A program made the translations under genes and the position numbers. A stretch of 49,437 bases of DNA from positions 1-49,437 of the forward strand of contig SXSU01000018.1 of NCBI GenBank assembly GCA_005793345.1, read 5' to 3'. A model generated the notes under the pieces. The model was not told where the DNA came from. It worked only from the letters and a program-made list of their open reading frames with translations, and made no database searches. Source of the DNA: Bdellovibrionales bacterium (GTDB taxonomy: Bacteria; Bdellovibrionota; Bdellovibrionia; Bdellovibrionales; Bdellovibrionaceae). Below, in pieces: positions 33,304 through 42,711 of the stretch (positions within the stretch are counted from its first letter, which is position 1; each line of letters starts with the position of its first letter).

Positions 33304-34005
33304 TTAAATGTAGTAGTCAAATAATTTATTTATTATCTTCCATTTTTCATCGTCCTCAATTTTAAATTGCATTTGCAATTTACTTTTTGGATGCTGAAAA
33401 GTAATTTCATGAGCCATCAGACAAAGTCCTGAAATATTTAATTGTTCGCGAAAAAATCGATTATGTCGAGAATCACCATGCTCGCAATCACCAATTAAGG
33501 GATGAGAAATTCTATTAAAATGTCGTCGTATCTGATGGTAACGACCAGTTTTAGGTGTAACCTCAACCAACGAGTAACGAGATGATTTATGTTTATCACT
33601 TACTGCATAATTAAGTTCCACAGTCTTTAAACATTGATATTGGGTGAAAGCACCAACAGGTTCTCCTGTAGAATCTAATTCTAACGGGAGATCAATCTCA
33701 CCACATGATTTAACATAACCACGCACAACAGCTTTATACTTTTTTAAAACATTGTTACCACTGAATTGTTGGCATAAAAGATTTGCGCTTTCTTTATTGA
33801 GCGCCATAATTAAAATTCCCATGGTAGGAACATCTAATCGATGCACAGGAAAAACTTTCTTTTTTAAAAAATCCTGTACCCTATAAATAAGAATGCGGTT
33901 CCATTGGACCCGCACTCTTTTATCTTCTGGGGGATGAACATGATCCCCCGATTCTTTTTTTAAGACAACGATATCGTCATCCTGATATAAAACATGATTT
34001 AACAT
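33304..34005 (-). CDS. truC: tRNA pseudouridine synthase, TruC type
   Basis: TruC makes pseudouridine at position 65 of some tRNAs. The catalytic motif VHRLDVPTMGILI holds the active Asp (residue about 58), and GRYHQIRRHFNRISHPLIGD is the conserved RluA-family segment. The following HGDSRHNRFFRE is the pattern that separates TruC from RluA, C and D. There is no S4 domain, also as in TruC. Length, 233 residues, is near that of E. coli TruC. It begins 15 nt after dnaK and is probably read from the same transcript. Confidence 0.87.
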   Translation of the reverse strand: MLNHVLYQDDDIVVLKKESGDHVHPPEDKRVRVQWNRILIYRVQDFLKKKVFPVHRLDVPTMGILIMALNKESANLLCQQFSGNNVLKKYKAVVRGYVKSCGEIDLPLELDSTGEPVGAFTQYQCLKTVELNYAVSDKHKSSRYSLVEVTPKTGRYHQIRRHFNRISHPLIGDCEHGDSRHNRFFREQLNISGLCLMAHEITFQHPKSKLQMQFKIEDDEKWKIINKLFDYYI

Positions 34006-34020
34006 TTATTTATAAATTTG

Positions 34021-35934
34021 TTAATTAACATCTTTATAATCAGCATCAATCACATCATCATTACCTTTAGATGAAGAACCACCTTCAGCTCCAGCATCTG
34101 CATGAGCATCGCCAGCACCAGGCTGCCCTTGAGCTCCAGCTTTTTTATAAAGTTCAGTTGAAAGTTTTTGACTTAATTGAGTCAGTTTTTCTAGAGCCGC
34201 TTTCATTTCATTGAGCTCAGCTTTTTTCTCAATTAACTTTTTCGCTTCATCAACAGAACTTTGAGCTGACTTCACATCTTCTGCAGCTAACTGCGCACCA
34301 CTTTCTTTAATTAACTTCTCAGTTTGATAAACTAAATTATCTAAATTATTTTGTACTGTAACTTTTTCTTGTCTTTGTTTATCTGCATCAGCATGAAGTT
34401 CTGCATCGTTCACAGCTTTTTTAATCTCTTCTTCAGATAGACCAGATTGAGCAGTGATTTTTATATTTTGAGATTTTCCTGTTCCAAGGTCTTTAGCTGA
34501 TACACTCAAGATACCATTGGCATCAATATCAAAAATAACTTCAACCTGTGGTACTCCACGGGGAGCTGGAGGCAATCCACTCAATTCAAAACGACCAAGT
34601 GTCTTATTGTCCGTAGCCATTTTTCTTTCACCCTGTAGAACGTGAATATCAACTGCAGGTTGGTTGTCAGCAGCAGTAGAAAACACTTGAGTTTTCTTAG
34701 TTGGAATTGCTGAATTTCTCTCGATCAAAGGAGTCATTACTCCACCAAGAGTTTCAATACCAAGAGACAGTGGAGTTACATCTAACAACAATACTTCCTT
34801 CACATCACCAGACAACACCCCACCCTGAACAGCAGCACCAATTGCTACAACCTCATCAGGATTTACTGTACGATTTGGCTCTTTACCGAAGAAATCTTTA
34901 ACTGCTTTTTGAATAGCTGGTATACGGGTAGAACCACCCACTAAAACGACTTCATCAATTTCAGAAGCTTTTAAACCAGAATCTTGTAAACATTTTTTAC
35001 AAGGCTCTAAAGATCGTTTTACAAGATCTTCAGTCATTTGCTCAAATTTACTTTTTGTAAGTTTCATTTGTAAATGTTTAGGACCACTTTGATCTGCAGT
35101 AATAAATGGAAGATTAATTTCAGTCTCTTGAGAAGATGAAAGTTCAATTTTTGCTTTTTCTGCAGCTTCTTTTAATCTTTGCAAAGCCATTTTATCATTT
35201 TTTAAATCAATAGCCTGCTCTTTTTTAAATTCAGAGATCATCCACTCTAAAATTTTATGGTCAAAGTTATCTCCACCAAGATGAGTATCACCATTGGTCG
35301 CTCTCACCTCGACAACACCATCTCCAACTTCTAAAATCGAGATATCAAAAGTACCTCCACCGAAGTCATAAATTACGATTTTTTCATCTTTCTTTTTATC
35401 TAGACCATAAGCAAGAGCCGCTGCAGTTGGCTCATTGATGATACGTTTCACATCAAGACCAGCTATACGTCCCGCATCTTTAGTCGCTTGTCTTTGAGCA
35501 TCGTTAAAATAAGCAGGAACGGTAATAACTGCTTCTGTTACTTCTTGCCCTAAATAGTCTTCAGCAACCTTTTTTAATTTTGCTAGAACCCCAGCTCCGA
35601 TTTCCTCAGGAGAAACTTTTTTTCCTTGCACATCAAAGGCACAATCATTTCCTTTGGCAACTACGTTATAAGGAACAAGTTTGATTTCTTCTTGAACTTC
35701 ATCTGGACGGCGTCCGATAAACCTTTTTGCAGAGTAAATTGTATTCTCTGGATTCGTAACCGCCTGTCTTTTTGCAATTTGACCAACAAGACGAGTACCG
35801 TCTTTAGCAAAAGCAACAACTGATGGAGTTGTACGAGCACCTTCTTCATTAACTAAAACTTTTGCTTCACCGCCCTCCATAACCGCAACGCAAGAATTTG
35901 TCGTTCCTAAATCGATCCCAATAATTTTACCCAT
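34021..35934 (-). CDS. dnaK: Hsp70 chaperone DnaK
   Basis: The 637-residue product is a full DnaK. The ATPase phosphate motif [13 protein letters not shown] is at 4-16, with [31 protein letters not shown] and [15 protein letters not shown] following. The substrate domain has the linker segment [18 protein letters not shown]. The tail is Gly/Ala-rich and ends VIDADYKDV, the usual end of DnaK. I start at ATG 35934 ([10 protein letters not shown]) because AAAGGAG lies 8 nt before it; an upstream ATG adds eight residues not seen in the family. It follows dnaJ in the same direction across a 279-nt gap holding two dispersed elements. Confidence 0.97.
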   Translation of the reverse strand: MGKIIGIDLGTTNSCVAVMEGGEAKVLVNEEGARTTPSVVAFAKDGTRLVGQIAKRQAVTNPENTIYSAKRFIGRRPDEVQEEIKLVPYNVVAKGNDCAFDVQGKKVSPEEIGAGVLAKLKKVAEDYLGQEVTEAVITVPAYFNDAQRQATKDAGRIAGLDVKRIINEPTAAALAYGLDKKKDEKIVIYDFGGGTFDISILEVGDGVVEVRATNGDTHLGGDNFDHKILEWMISEFKKEQAIDLKNDKMALQRLKEAAEKAKIELSSSQETEINLPFITADQSGPKHLQMKLTKSKFEQMTEDLVKRSLEPCKKCLQDSGLKASEIDEVVLVGGSTRIPAIQKAVKDFFGKEPNRTVNPDEVVAIGAAVQGGVLSGDVKEVLLLDVTPLSLGIETLGGVMTPLIERNSAIPTKKTQVFSTAADNQPAVDIHVLQGERKMATDNKTLGRFELSGLPPAPRGVPQVEVIFDIDANGILSVSAKDLGTGKSQNIKITAQSGLSEEEIKKAVNDAELHADADKQRQEKVTVQNNLDNLVYQTEKLIKESGAQLAAEDVKSAQSSVDEAKKLIEKKAELNEMKAALEKLTQLSQKLSTELYKKAGAQGQPGAGDAHADAGAEGGSSSKGNDDVIDADYKDVN

Positions 35935-36061
35935 ACTAACTACTCCTTTTTCTTTCATTTATTTATAATTTTAATTTTAAATATATTTTGCTTAAATTGT
36001 TTTACTTATCTTTAACTAACCTGAGTTGAATTTTAAATAAGTCAAGTTCCTGTAATTAAAA

Positions 36062-36117
36062 AAATAACGACCAGGATTAGCCCTAATATAATCGCGAAGC
36101 GATCAGACTTAATCATA
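36062..36117 (+). repeat. dispersed GAA-loop element, copy B1
   Basis: AAATAACGACC, then TATAATCGCGAAGCGATCAG, then ACTTAATCAT. The ATCGC-GAA-GCGAT hairpin is perfect (36091-36103). It lacks the leading GGGG hairpin that copies A and B2 have. It lies between dnaJ and dnaK, antisense to both. Confidence 0.6.
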
Positions 36118-36122
36118 ATTAA

Positions 36123-36209
36123 GGGGTGATTGAAAATCGCCCCAAACAAGAAAATAACGGCGCATGATTTTATCTCCTATAATCGCGAAGTGAGCAGACT
36201 TAATCATGA
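36123..36209 (+). repeat. dispersed GAA-loop element, copy B2
   Basis: It begins with a GGGGTGATT-GA-AAATCGCCCC hairpin, then AAACAAGAAAATAACGGCGC, GATTTTATCTCC, TATAATCGCGAAGTGAGCAG and ACTTAATCATGAG. In the mini-hairpin the second stem arm is GTGA, so G-U pairing is kept. It ends 5 nt before the dnaJ stop codon. With B1 it is a direct repeat about 89 nt apart. Confidence 0.6.
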
Positions 36210-36213
36210 GCAG

Positions 36214-37353
36214 TTATTGTTTACGACCAAACAAACTCCCCAGTCCACCACCAGAAGATCCAATTTTCTCATTTTTAGATTCGGCAATTTTTTTAAGTAA
36301 TTTTTCTTCGTCTCCAGAAACTTTTTTAGGTATATCAATTGTCACTTCAAAATATAAATCACCACGACGAGAACCCCTTAACTGAGGAATACCTTGCCCT
36401 GATAATCGGATCATTTCTCCAACTTGAATTCCAGCAGGTATATTTATTTTTTCTTTACCAGTTATGGTTTCAGCTTCAACCTCACCACCTAAAATTGCTT
36501 GTAAATAGGATATACTTAAAGATCCAATCACATCATTTTCCCGACGCTCAAAGCGATCATCGTCAGCAATTCTCATCTCCACATATAAATCACCGGGATG
36601 TCCACCTTGGTAACCCCCCTCTCCCTCACCTGCCACTCGAAGTCGTGTTCCATTATCAACTCCCGCAGGAACTGTAACTCTTATTTTGCGATGCTTACTT
36701 GTACGACCTCTACCCTTACAGTTTTTGCATTTTGATTTTATCATCTGCCCTTTACCTTGACAGCTTGGACAGGTACTTGCCATTTGAAAGAAACCCTGTT
36801 GGCGCACTACTTGTCCTTGTCCTCCACATGTAGAGCATGTCTCGGGCTTTGTTCCTTCTTCAGCTCCAGACCCCTTACAGGTACTACAGCTTTCGTCACA
36901 ATCAAACTCGATGTCTTTTTCAATTCCAGTAACAACTTCTTTTAATGAGAGTTCTAATATATAACGAAGATCGGCACCTTTGCGGGATTGATTATGGGAA
37001 CGACGTCTTTGTCCAGCTCCACCGCCCATTCCTCCCATTCCAAATATGTCGCCAAAAATATCTCCAAAATGTGAGAAAATATCTTCGACATCTTGAAAGC
37101 CACCACCTCCTCCAAAACCACCTGATCCTTGAAAGGCTTGATGACCAAAACGATCATATTTAGCTCTTTTATCTGGATCACTTAATATTTCATAAGCTCC
37201 AGCCGCTTCTTTAAACTTTTCTTCTGCTTCTTTATTTCCTGGATTTTTATCTGGATGAAATTGCATTGCCAATTTGCGATATGCTTTTTTTATCACATCT
37301 TGGTTTGCTCCTCTCTCCACTCCTAAAATTTCGTAATAATCTCTTTGAGACAT
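36214..37353 (-). CDS. dnaJ: Hsp40 co-chaperone DnaJ
   Basis: The 379-residue product has a full type I DnaJ layout. The J-domain includes HPD in MQFHPDKNPG, then a Gly/Phe-rich region (FQGSGGFGGGGGFQD). Four zinc motifs, CxxCxGxG, lie at about residues 150-210 (CSTCKGSG, CSTCGGQG, CPSCQGKG, CKNCKGRG), followed by the C-terminal substrate domains. I start at ATG 37353 (MSQRDYYEIL) because GGAG lies 6 nt upstream; an in-frame TTG at 37365 overlaps that ribosome site. Gene order dnaJ-dnaK is the reverse of the usual. No CIRCE element is visible upstream. Confidence 0.96.
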   Translation of the reverse strand: MSQRDYYEILGVERGANQDVIKKAYRKLAMQFHPDKNPGNKEAEEKFKEAAGAYEILSDPDKRAKYDRFGHQAFQGSGGFGGGGGFQDVEDIFSHFGDIFGDIFGMGGMGGGAGQRRRSHNQSRKGADLRYILELSLKEVVTGIEKDIEFDCDESCSTCKGSGAEEGTKPETCSTCGGQGQVVRQQGFFQMASTCPSCQGKGQMIKSKCKNCKGRGRTSKHRKIRVTVPAGVDNGTRLRVAGEGEGGYQGGHPGDLYVEMRIADDDRFERRENDVIGSLSISYLQAILGGEVEAETITGKEKINIPAGIQVGEMIRLSGQGIPQLRGSRRGDLYFEVTIDIPKKVSGDEEKLLKKIAESKNEKIGSSGGGLGSLFGRKQ

Positions 37354-37390
37354 CAACTTCTCCAATTTGAATTTATTTTTAAAGCTTTTA

Positions 37391-37420
37391 GTAATATGTA
37401 GTTAGTATTAATCTTGTCAA
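37391..37420 (-). promoter_or_regulatory. candidate promoter of dnaJ
   Basis: On the minus strand a perfect TTGACA lies at 37415-37420. At 16 or 18 bp it is followed by CATATT or TATTAC (each 4 of 6). The start codon is about 40 nt further on. Confidence 0.4.
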
Positions 37421-37740
37421 TATATACTATACTCCTTAAGACCATAAGTTTTTTGTATTTTATTTTTATATAAACTCAATTTTTTAAAGAATTTTGTTTA
37501 AGGTGACTTGGCCATTGTATGATTTCAAACTTCTTTGCAAATAAAAAATTAAGTTGATTATTAGTGTTAAGTGTTTTTTATTTTTAAAAATTTATAACGC
37601 ATCAAATTCTTGCGAAACATTTCATCGCACTTTGCGAAAAATAAAAAAAATCTAACAAAAAATTGACTCCTTTAAAAAAAGGGATGACGCTTGAATTATT
37701 CGATACAGTAGTCCTTATTGATTCAAGTAAGGATGTAACC
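37421..37740. other. intergenic region between dnaJ and nrdA
   Basis: This very A+T-rich stretch holds no convincing gene. CTTGAAT at 37690-37696 and ATTCAAG at 37721-37727 form a 7-bp inverted repeat. A TTGACT at 37663-37668 has no good -10. Poly-A/T tracts are frequent and may bend the DNA. Together with the box at 37741 it is the control region for nrdAB. Confidence 0.5.
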
Positions 37741-37752
37741 ACTATATATAGT
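37741..37752. promoter_or_regulatory. NrdR-box-like palindrome before nrdA
   Basis: ACTATATATAGT is a perfect 12-bp palindrome with the CTATATATAG core of NrdR boxes, the sites at which NrdR represses ribonucleotide reductase genes. A TTGATT at 37718-37723, 17 bp upstream, may be the -35, so the box would cover the -10. Only one clear box is visible; NrdR sites are usually paired. Confidence 0.65.
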
Positions 37753-37882
37753 AGTCTGTTCCCCCTTAAAACGGGATTACACCGACCTCTTTTTTAGGAA
37801 TCTCTGCAGGGTTTCTATGGAATTCTTCGGTCCAGTTTTAGGTATTAATAAGCATGATGTACTAGTTCACGGAGGATGTGAG

Positions 37883-40300
37883 ATGAATTATTTTGAAAAC
37901 CAAGAAGCGAACCCAAACCACCACCCCTTATCGACGCCGTCACCAGTGATGAGAGTACGAAAAAGAGATGGGCACCTAGAACCTGTTGATGTTACAAAAA
38001 TCGTCGAACGCGTTCGAAGCTGTTGCCAAGCTCTAACACAAGTTGATCCTTTAAGAGTAGCAACAAAAGCCATCAGTGGTTTGTATGATGGGGCTACTAC
38101 TAAAGAGCTTGATAATCTTTGTATCCAAACAGCTTCATTATTAATTGGCGAAGAACCAGAATACAGCAAACTTGCCGCTCGTTTACTTGGAACTTACATC
38201 GACGAAGAAGTACGTTCACAAAAAATTAAAAGTTTTGCGGATAGTATGCAATTTGGAAAACAAGCAGGATTAGTCAGTGAAACCGTGGCTAGTTTTGTTG
38301 ATCAACACAAGGCTGAACTTTGTGCTGCAATTGAGCCCTACCGTACTGATCGTTTTGAATATTTTGGCTTACGAACAATTTATGATCGCTATTTATTAAA
38401 AAATCCAACAAGCCGTCAGGTTTTTGAAACACCACAGTACTTTTTCATGAGGGTAGCATGTGGTCTTGCAACAACAGTTCATGAGGCCGTTGAATTTTAT
38501 CAATTGATTTCTTCTTTAGATTATATGGCTTCAACTCCAACTTTATTTAACTCTGGAACATTGAGACCACAAATGTCTTCATGCTATTTATTAGATTCTC
38601 CAGAAGACGATCTACGTTCAATCTATGAAAAATATATGGATGTCGCTCTACTTTCTAAATTTGCTGGAGGAATCGGCTTAGCATATCATCGTATTCGCTC
38701 CCGTGGCTCATTGATTAAGGGAACTAACGGCCACTCAAACGGTATTATACCATGGCTTAAAACATTAGATTCAAGTGTTGCCGCTGTAAACCAGGGCGGA
38801 AAACGCAAAGGGGCTGCTTGTGTTTACCTTGAAACTTGGCATGCAGATATCGAAGAGTTTTTAGAGCTACGCGATAACACTGGCGATGAAGCAAAGCGAA
38901 CTTACAATTTAAATTTAGCAAACTGGGTTCCTGATTTATTTATGAAACGTGTTGAAGCCGATCAAATGTGGTCATTATTTGACCCTTCCAGAGTACCACA
39001 ACTAACAGATATTTTTGGTACTGAATTTGAACAAGCTTACATAGAAGCCGAAGCACAAAAATTATATACGAAACAAATTAGTGCACGTGATCTTTATTCA
39101 CGAATGATGAAAACCCTTGCGCAAACGGGTAATGGCTGGATGACTTTTAAAGATGCATCAAATTTAAAATGCAACCAAACAGGAAACGGTGGCGGTACAG
39201 TTCATCTTTCAAATCTATGCACAGAAATTTTAGAGGTTACAGATAATAAAGAAACTGCTGTTTGCAATTTAGGATCGGTTAATCTTTCTCGTCATATTAC
39301 TAATGGTCAATTTGACTTTGATAAATTAGGCCGCACTGTAAGAACCGCAGTTAAATATTTAGATCGTGTGGTCGATATTAATTTTTATCCAATTCCACAA
39401 GCTGAACACTCAAACCGTAAATGGAGACCTGTGGGTCTTGGTTTAATGGGATTACAAGATGTGTTTTTTCAATTAAAGTTGCCATTTGATTCTGAAGAAG
39501 CCCAAGCACTTTCAACTCGTATTCAAGAGGATGTTTACTTTCATGCACTAAGCACAAGTTGTGATATCGCAGAAAAAATAGGTCCCCATGAGAACTACGA
39601 AAAAACAAGAATTGCACAAGGACAACTTCAATTTGATCTTTGGAATGTGACACCTTCACAACCAGAGCGCTGGAGCAAACTCAAAGAAAAAATTGCAAAA
39701 TATGGCGTCCGTAATTCATTGATGATTGCTATTGCACCAACAGCCACTATTGCAACACTTGTTGGCTGCTGTGAAGCGATTGAACCGCAAATATCAAATT
39801 TATTTAAAAGAGAAACCTTATCGGGTGAATTTTTACAAATTAATCGTTACTTAGTCTCTGAGTTAAAATCATTAGGTCTTTGGAATGAAGAAATCCGCAA
39901 TGAAATTAAAATTGCAGAAGGATCAATTCAAAATATCACAGCCATCCCTCCTCAATTGAAAGAACTTTTCAGAACGGTTTGGGAAGTTCCAATGAAAGCA
40001 TTGATTGATATGGCTGCAAGGCGAGGACCTTATATTGACCAAAGCCAAAGTTTAAATCTTTTCTTAGAAAGCCCAACTATTGGTAAATTGTCTTCGATGT
40101 ATATGTATGCTTGGAAGCAAGGAATAAAAACAACTTATTACTTGAGATCAAGACCAGCAACTTCAATCTCGAAAACCACAACGAAAAAGAACAACACAAC
40201 AAATGCAATATCTGCAGATGACCCTGCAAAAGTATACACCGACAGCGAAGCAATTGCATGCAGCCTTGAAAACCCAGAAGCTTGTGAAGCTTGTCAATAA
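37883..40300 (+). CDS. nrdA: class Ia ribonucleotide reductase, alpha subunit
   Basis: NrdA reduces ribonucleoside diphosphates to deoxy forms. The 805-residue chain has an ATP-cone near its start (VRKRDGHLEPVDVTKIVERV), the redox Cys in MSSCYLLDSPEDD, the radical site in SNLCTEILE (Asn, Cys, Glu), the partner Cys in AVCNLGSVNL, and the PTATIATLVGCCEAIEP loop. The mobile tail ends ENPEACEACQ with the CxxC that exchanges electrons with thioredoxin. I start at ATG 37883 because GGAGG lies 7 nt upstream; an ATG at 37817 would add 22 residues. nrdB follows after 12 nt. Confidence 0.95.
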   Translation: MNYFENQEANPNHHPLSTPSPVMRVRKRDGHLEPVDVTKIVERVRSCCQALTQVDPLRVATKAISGLYDGATTKELDNLCIQTASLLIGEEPEYSKLAARLLGTYIDEEVRSQKIKSFADSMQFGKQAGLVSETVASFVDQHKAELCAAIEPYRTDRFEYFGLRTIYDRYLLKNPTSRQVFETPQYFFMRVACGLATTVHEAVEFYQLISSLDYMASTPTLFNSGTLRPQMSSCYLLDSPEDDLRSIYEKYMDVALLSKFAGGIGLAYHRIRSRGSLIKGTNGHSNGIIPWLKTLDSSVAAVNQGGKRKGAACVYLETWHADIEEFLELRDNTGDEAKRTYNLNLANWVPDLFMKRVEADQMWSLFDPSRVPQLTDIFGTEFEQAYIEAEAQKLYTKQISARDLYSRMMKTLAQTGNGWMTFKDASNLKCNQTGNGGGTVHLSNLCTEILEVTDNKETAVCNLGSVNLSRHITNGQFDFDKLGRTVRTAVKYLDRVVDINFYPIPQAEHSNRKWRPVGLGLMGLQDVFFQLKLPFDSEEAQALSTRIQEDVYFHALSTSCDIAEKIGPHENYEKTRIAQGQLQFDLWNVTPSQPERWSKLKEKIAKYGVRNSLMIAIAPTATIATLVGCCEAIEPQISNLFKRETLSGEFLQINRYLVSELKSLGLWNEEIRNEIKIAEGSIQNITAIPPQLKELFRTVWEVPMKALIDMAARRGPYIDQSQSLNLFLESPTIGKLSSMYMYAWKQGIKTTYYLRSRPATSISKTTTKKNNTTNAISADDPAKVYTDSEAIACSLENPEACEACQ

Positions 40301-40312
40301 CGGAGAATCAAC

Positions 40313-41323
40313 ATGAAAAAACATATATTATTATCACCAGGATTTGATCTTACACTAAGGCCTATGAAGTATCCTGTTTTTTATGAAATGTATAAAAATG
40401 GAATTAAAAATACGTGGACTGTTGAAGAAGTAGATTTTTCAACAGATCTAGTTGATTTAAACACTAAACTTTCACCCAGCGAAAGACATCTTATAAATCG
40501 CTTGGTTGCGTTTTTTGCTACAGGTGATTCTATAGTCGGTAACAATTTAGTTTTAAATTTATATAAGCACATCAACGCTCCTGAAGCACGACTGTATCTT
40601 TCACGACAATTATTTGAAGAAGCACTTCATGTGCAATTTTATTTAACTCTACTTGATACTTATATTCCTCACCCTGACGAAAGAGCAAAAGCATTTGATG
40701 CCATAGAAAATATTCCTTCCATAAAAAGAAAAGCAGACTTCTGTTTTAAGTGGATGGACTCTATCAATCAAATGGACCGCATTGAAACAATTGAAGATCG
40801 TCGTAAATTTGTGATGAATATGATTTGCTTTGCAACGTGTATCGAAGGTTTGTTTTTCTTTGCAGCCTTTGCTTATGTGTATTTCTTAAGATCAAAAGGA
40901 TTATTAGCTGGTCTTGCCACTGGAACCAATTGGGTTTTCAGAGATGAGAGCATGCACATCGAATTTGCTCTTGAAGTTATTAAAACAGCTCGTCAAGAAG
41001 AACCACAATTATTTGACTCACAGATGAACGAAATGGTTGCGCAAATGATTGATGAAGCCATTGAGTGTGAAATGAGTTTTGCGGAAGATATATTAGAATT
41101 TGGTGTTGCTGGGCTTTCTATCAAAGATATGAGACAGTATTTACAATTTGTTGCCGATCAAAGACTAGAAAGCTTACATATCCCTGCTCGCTATCATTCT
41201 AAAAATCCATTTCCATTTATGGAATTACAAGATATGCAAGAGCTTGCAAACTTCTTTGAAAGACGTGTTTCCGCTTATCAAACAGGTATTACTGGGTCTG
41301 TAAGTTTTGATGAAGCCTTTTAA
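40313..41323 (+). CDS. nrdB: class Ia ribonucleotide reductase, beta subunit
   Basis: The 336-residue beta subunit holds the di-iron tyrosyl radical that starts catalysis in NrdA. Metal ligands are visible: Asp in FFATGDSIV, Glu and His in EEALHVQFYL, Glu in TCIEGLFFF, and Glu and His in RDESMHIEF. The radical Tyr lies four residues after the first His (HVQFY), as for Tyr122 of E. coli. The C-terminal tail TGSVSFDEAF ends in the acidic-aromatic pattern that docks on NrdA. CGGAG precedes the ATG. Confidence 0.95.
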   Translation: MKKHILLSPGFDLTLRPMKYPVFYEMYKNGIKNTWTVEEVDFSTDLVDLNTKLSPSERHLINRLVAFFATGDSIVGNNLVLNLYKHINAPEARLYLSRQLFEEALHVQFYLTLLDTYIPHPDERAKAFDAIENIPSIKRKADFCFKWMDSINQMDRIETIEDRRKFVMNMICFATCIEGLFFFAAFAYVYFLRSKGLLAGLATGTNWVFRDESMHIEFALEVIKTARQEEPQLFDSQMNEMVAQMIDEAIECEMSFAEDILEFGVAGLSIKDMRQYLQFVADQRLESLHIPARYHSKNPFPFMELQDMQELANFFERRVSAYQTGITGSVSFDEAF

Positions 41324-41334
41324 TTAAAAGTACT

Positions 41335-41376
41335 GATTAAGAGTCTGGTCGTTTAATAAAAACACCAGACTTAATC
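41335..41376. terminator. bidirectional hairpin after nrdB
   Basis: GATTAA-GA-GTCTGG pairs with CCAGAC-TTAATC, a 12-bp stem with a 2-nt bulge and a 16-nt loop. The right arm covers the stop codon of the converging gene at 41371. No long U-run follows. The right arm includes CAGACTTAATC, the core of the dispersed element. Confidence 0.5.
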
Positions 41377-41898
41377 TAAACTTATTTCGCATTTAATAAA
41401 ATCTGGTTTAAATTTTCCTGCGAAATTTTTTTTAATCGAAGCCTTTTTAATTTCTGAATTTTTAATTTCTAAGACAATTTCATCTTTTTCACTTATGGTG
41501 GCATATAAAATAGAAACCACATCAGATCTTGTGTTTTCTAAACTAGATGCTGGCTGATTAATATTATGATTACCATCACCCTTGTCATTACTATTATTAA
41601 TACCTTTTTTACTGGCAATCTGATTTAACTTCCTAATTATATCATCTTTAATAAAAGATGATATTAATTCATTGGACTCTAAAATTTTATCAGGATTCTC
41701 AGTATCAGTAATTTGTGAATTAATTTTAATTACACCCAAGGGTGAATGTGGACTTGCAGATAATTGTACTGAACAAAATTCATTTCCCCGACGAACTTCT
41801 TTTTTTCCTAAAATTTCAATTAAATCTAAACTAAATACATTAGTTGAAAATGTTAATAGAGATGAAAATAAAAAAATATTCAAAAAAACATTTCGCAT
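41371..41898 (-). CDS. exported hypothetical protein
   Basis: The 175-residue product has a signal peptide (MRNVFLNIFLFSSLLTFSTNVFS). Two Cys lie near the ends of the mature part (NEFCSVQ and IKCEISLD). The middle has a Gly/Asn-rich low-complexity stretch (NNSNDKGDGNHNINQ). No domain is recognised. It converges on nrdB and stands alone. Confidence 0.65.
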   Translation of the reverse strand: MRNVFLNIFLFSSLLTFSTNVFSLDLIEILGKKEVRRGNEFCSVQLSASPHSPLGVIKINSQITDTENPDKILESNELISSFIKDDIIRKLNQIASKKGINNSNDKGDGNHNINQPASSLENTRSDVVSILYATISEKDEIVLEIKNSEIKKASIKKNFAGKFKPDFIKCEISLD

Positions 41899-42004
41899 AG
41901 AATCCTCATAACTTTAAAAATATAATTCATCCAATTTACATACCTAAAATGTATAACACATTAAAAAATACTCCACAAAAGTGATGATAGTCTTGATAAC
42001 GTGC

Positions 42005-42041
42005 AAGTTCGAAGTCAAATTTTTACTTTAACTTCGAACTT
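42005..42041. repeat. perfect 11-bp inverted repeat
   Basis: AAGTTCGAAGT and ACTTCGAACTT are separated by 15 nt, and three more A-T pairs can form inside after one mismatch. It lies downstream of the 42094 gene and about 105 nt upstream of the 41371 gene start. Without a U-run in either direction it is a weak terminator candidate or an operator. Confidence 0.55.
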
Positions 42042-42093
42042 TCAATTACAATATACTCCTTGCGGACATAAATATTAAATTACAATAATAAAA

Positions 42094-42711
42094 TTAACCC
42101 GCAGCGGCTGCTGAGCTTGCACTAGCTTCGTCCTCGTCAGGTACATCAACAGAATTTGAACTATCAACTGACATACTAGTTGGAACCAAAACCGTCCCAG
42201 CATTGTATTTAATTGAATTTGCAGTATTTAGATCCTTTCGAATTCCATTTAAGTCATATGAATAACCAACCTTTTTAGCACTATCTTTTCCACTAAAGGT
42301 TTCAATATGACTGATAGCACCCTCTGAAGGACACCCAACTAAGTGAGCTAAATTGGTGAATGTTTTTGGTCCAGTTCGAACATAAGTATATGCTAAATCA
42401 ATCTCTGTTCCATCTTTATCAACTAAGTATTCTGCTTTTACCTTCACAACACGGTAATCAAACGTTTTACCATTCATCTGGGCTTTTGAAGTTTTGACAT
42501 CAGTGATATGAAACTTTGTACTAGGTTTTTTTTCACCACAATTTTGACACCAAAAAATAACATCACGATAGGACGGTTGACCATTACTACCCGGCTGGAA
42601 AAATAATTTTTTCGCAGCAGAAGCATATTTAACATCATTCCATGCACACTGATCAGCGAAGGCTGCCGACTGGAATACTAACACACTTGCAATTAAAACT
42701 AGAAATTTCAT
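42094..42711 (-). CDS. exported hypothetical protein with CxxC and acidic tail
   Basis: The 205-residue product has a classic signal peptide (MKFLVLIASVLVFQSAAFA). A domain of about 150 residues follows, with Cys in ADQCAWND, FWCQNCGEKK and LVGCPSEG, so two disulfides are possible. The tail is Ser/Asp/Glu/Ala-rich (VPDEDEASASSAAAAG). The ribosome site is GAGGAG. The protein resembles abundant secreted proteins in composition, but I do not recognise the family. Confidence 0.7.
   Translation of the reverse strand: MKFLVLIASVLVFQSAAFADQCAWNDVKYASAAKKLFFQPGSNGQPSYRDVIFWCQNCGEKKPSTKFHITDVKTSKAQMNGKTFDYRVVKVKAEYLVDKDGTEIDLAYTYVRTGPKTFTNLAHLVGCPSEGAISHIETFSGKDSAKKVGYSYDLNGIRKDLNTANSIKYNAGTVLVPTSMSVDSSNSVDVPDEDEASASSAAAAG

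Noticed and set aside
34701..37181. Several open frames opposite dnaK and dnaJ
   Set aside because: The opposite strand carries unmistakable chaperone motifs. These frames lack ribosome sites and have biased Gln/Leu/His composition from complementary codons.
37355..37500. CIRCE or heat-shock sigma promoter before dnaJ
   Set aside because: No TTAGCACTC inverted repeat and no sigma32-like hexamers; only a sigma70-like TTGACA is present.
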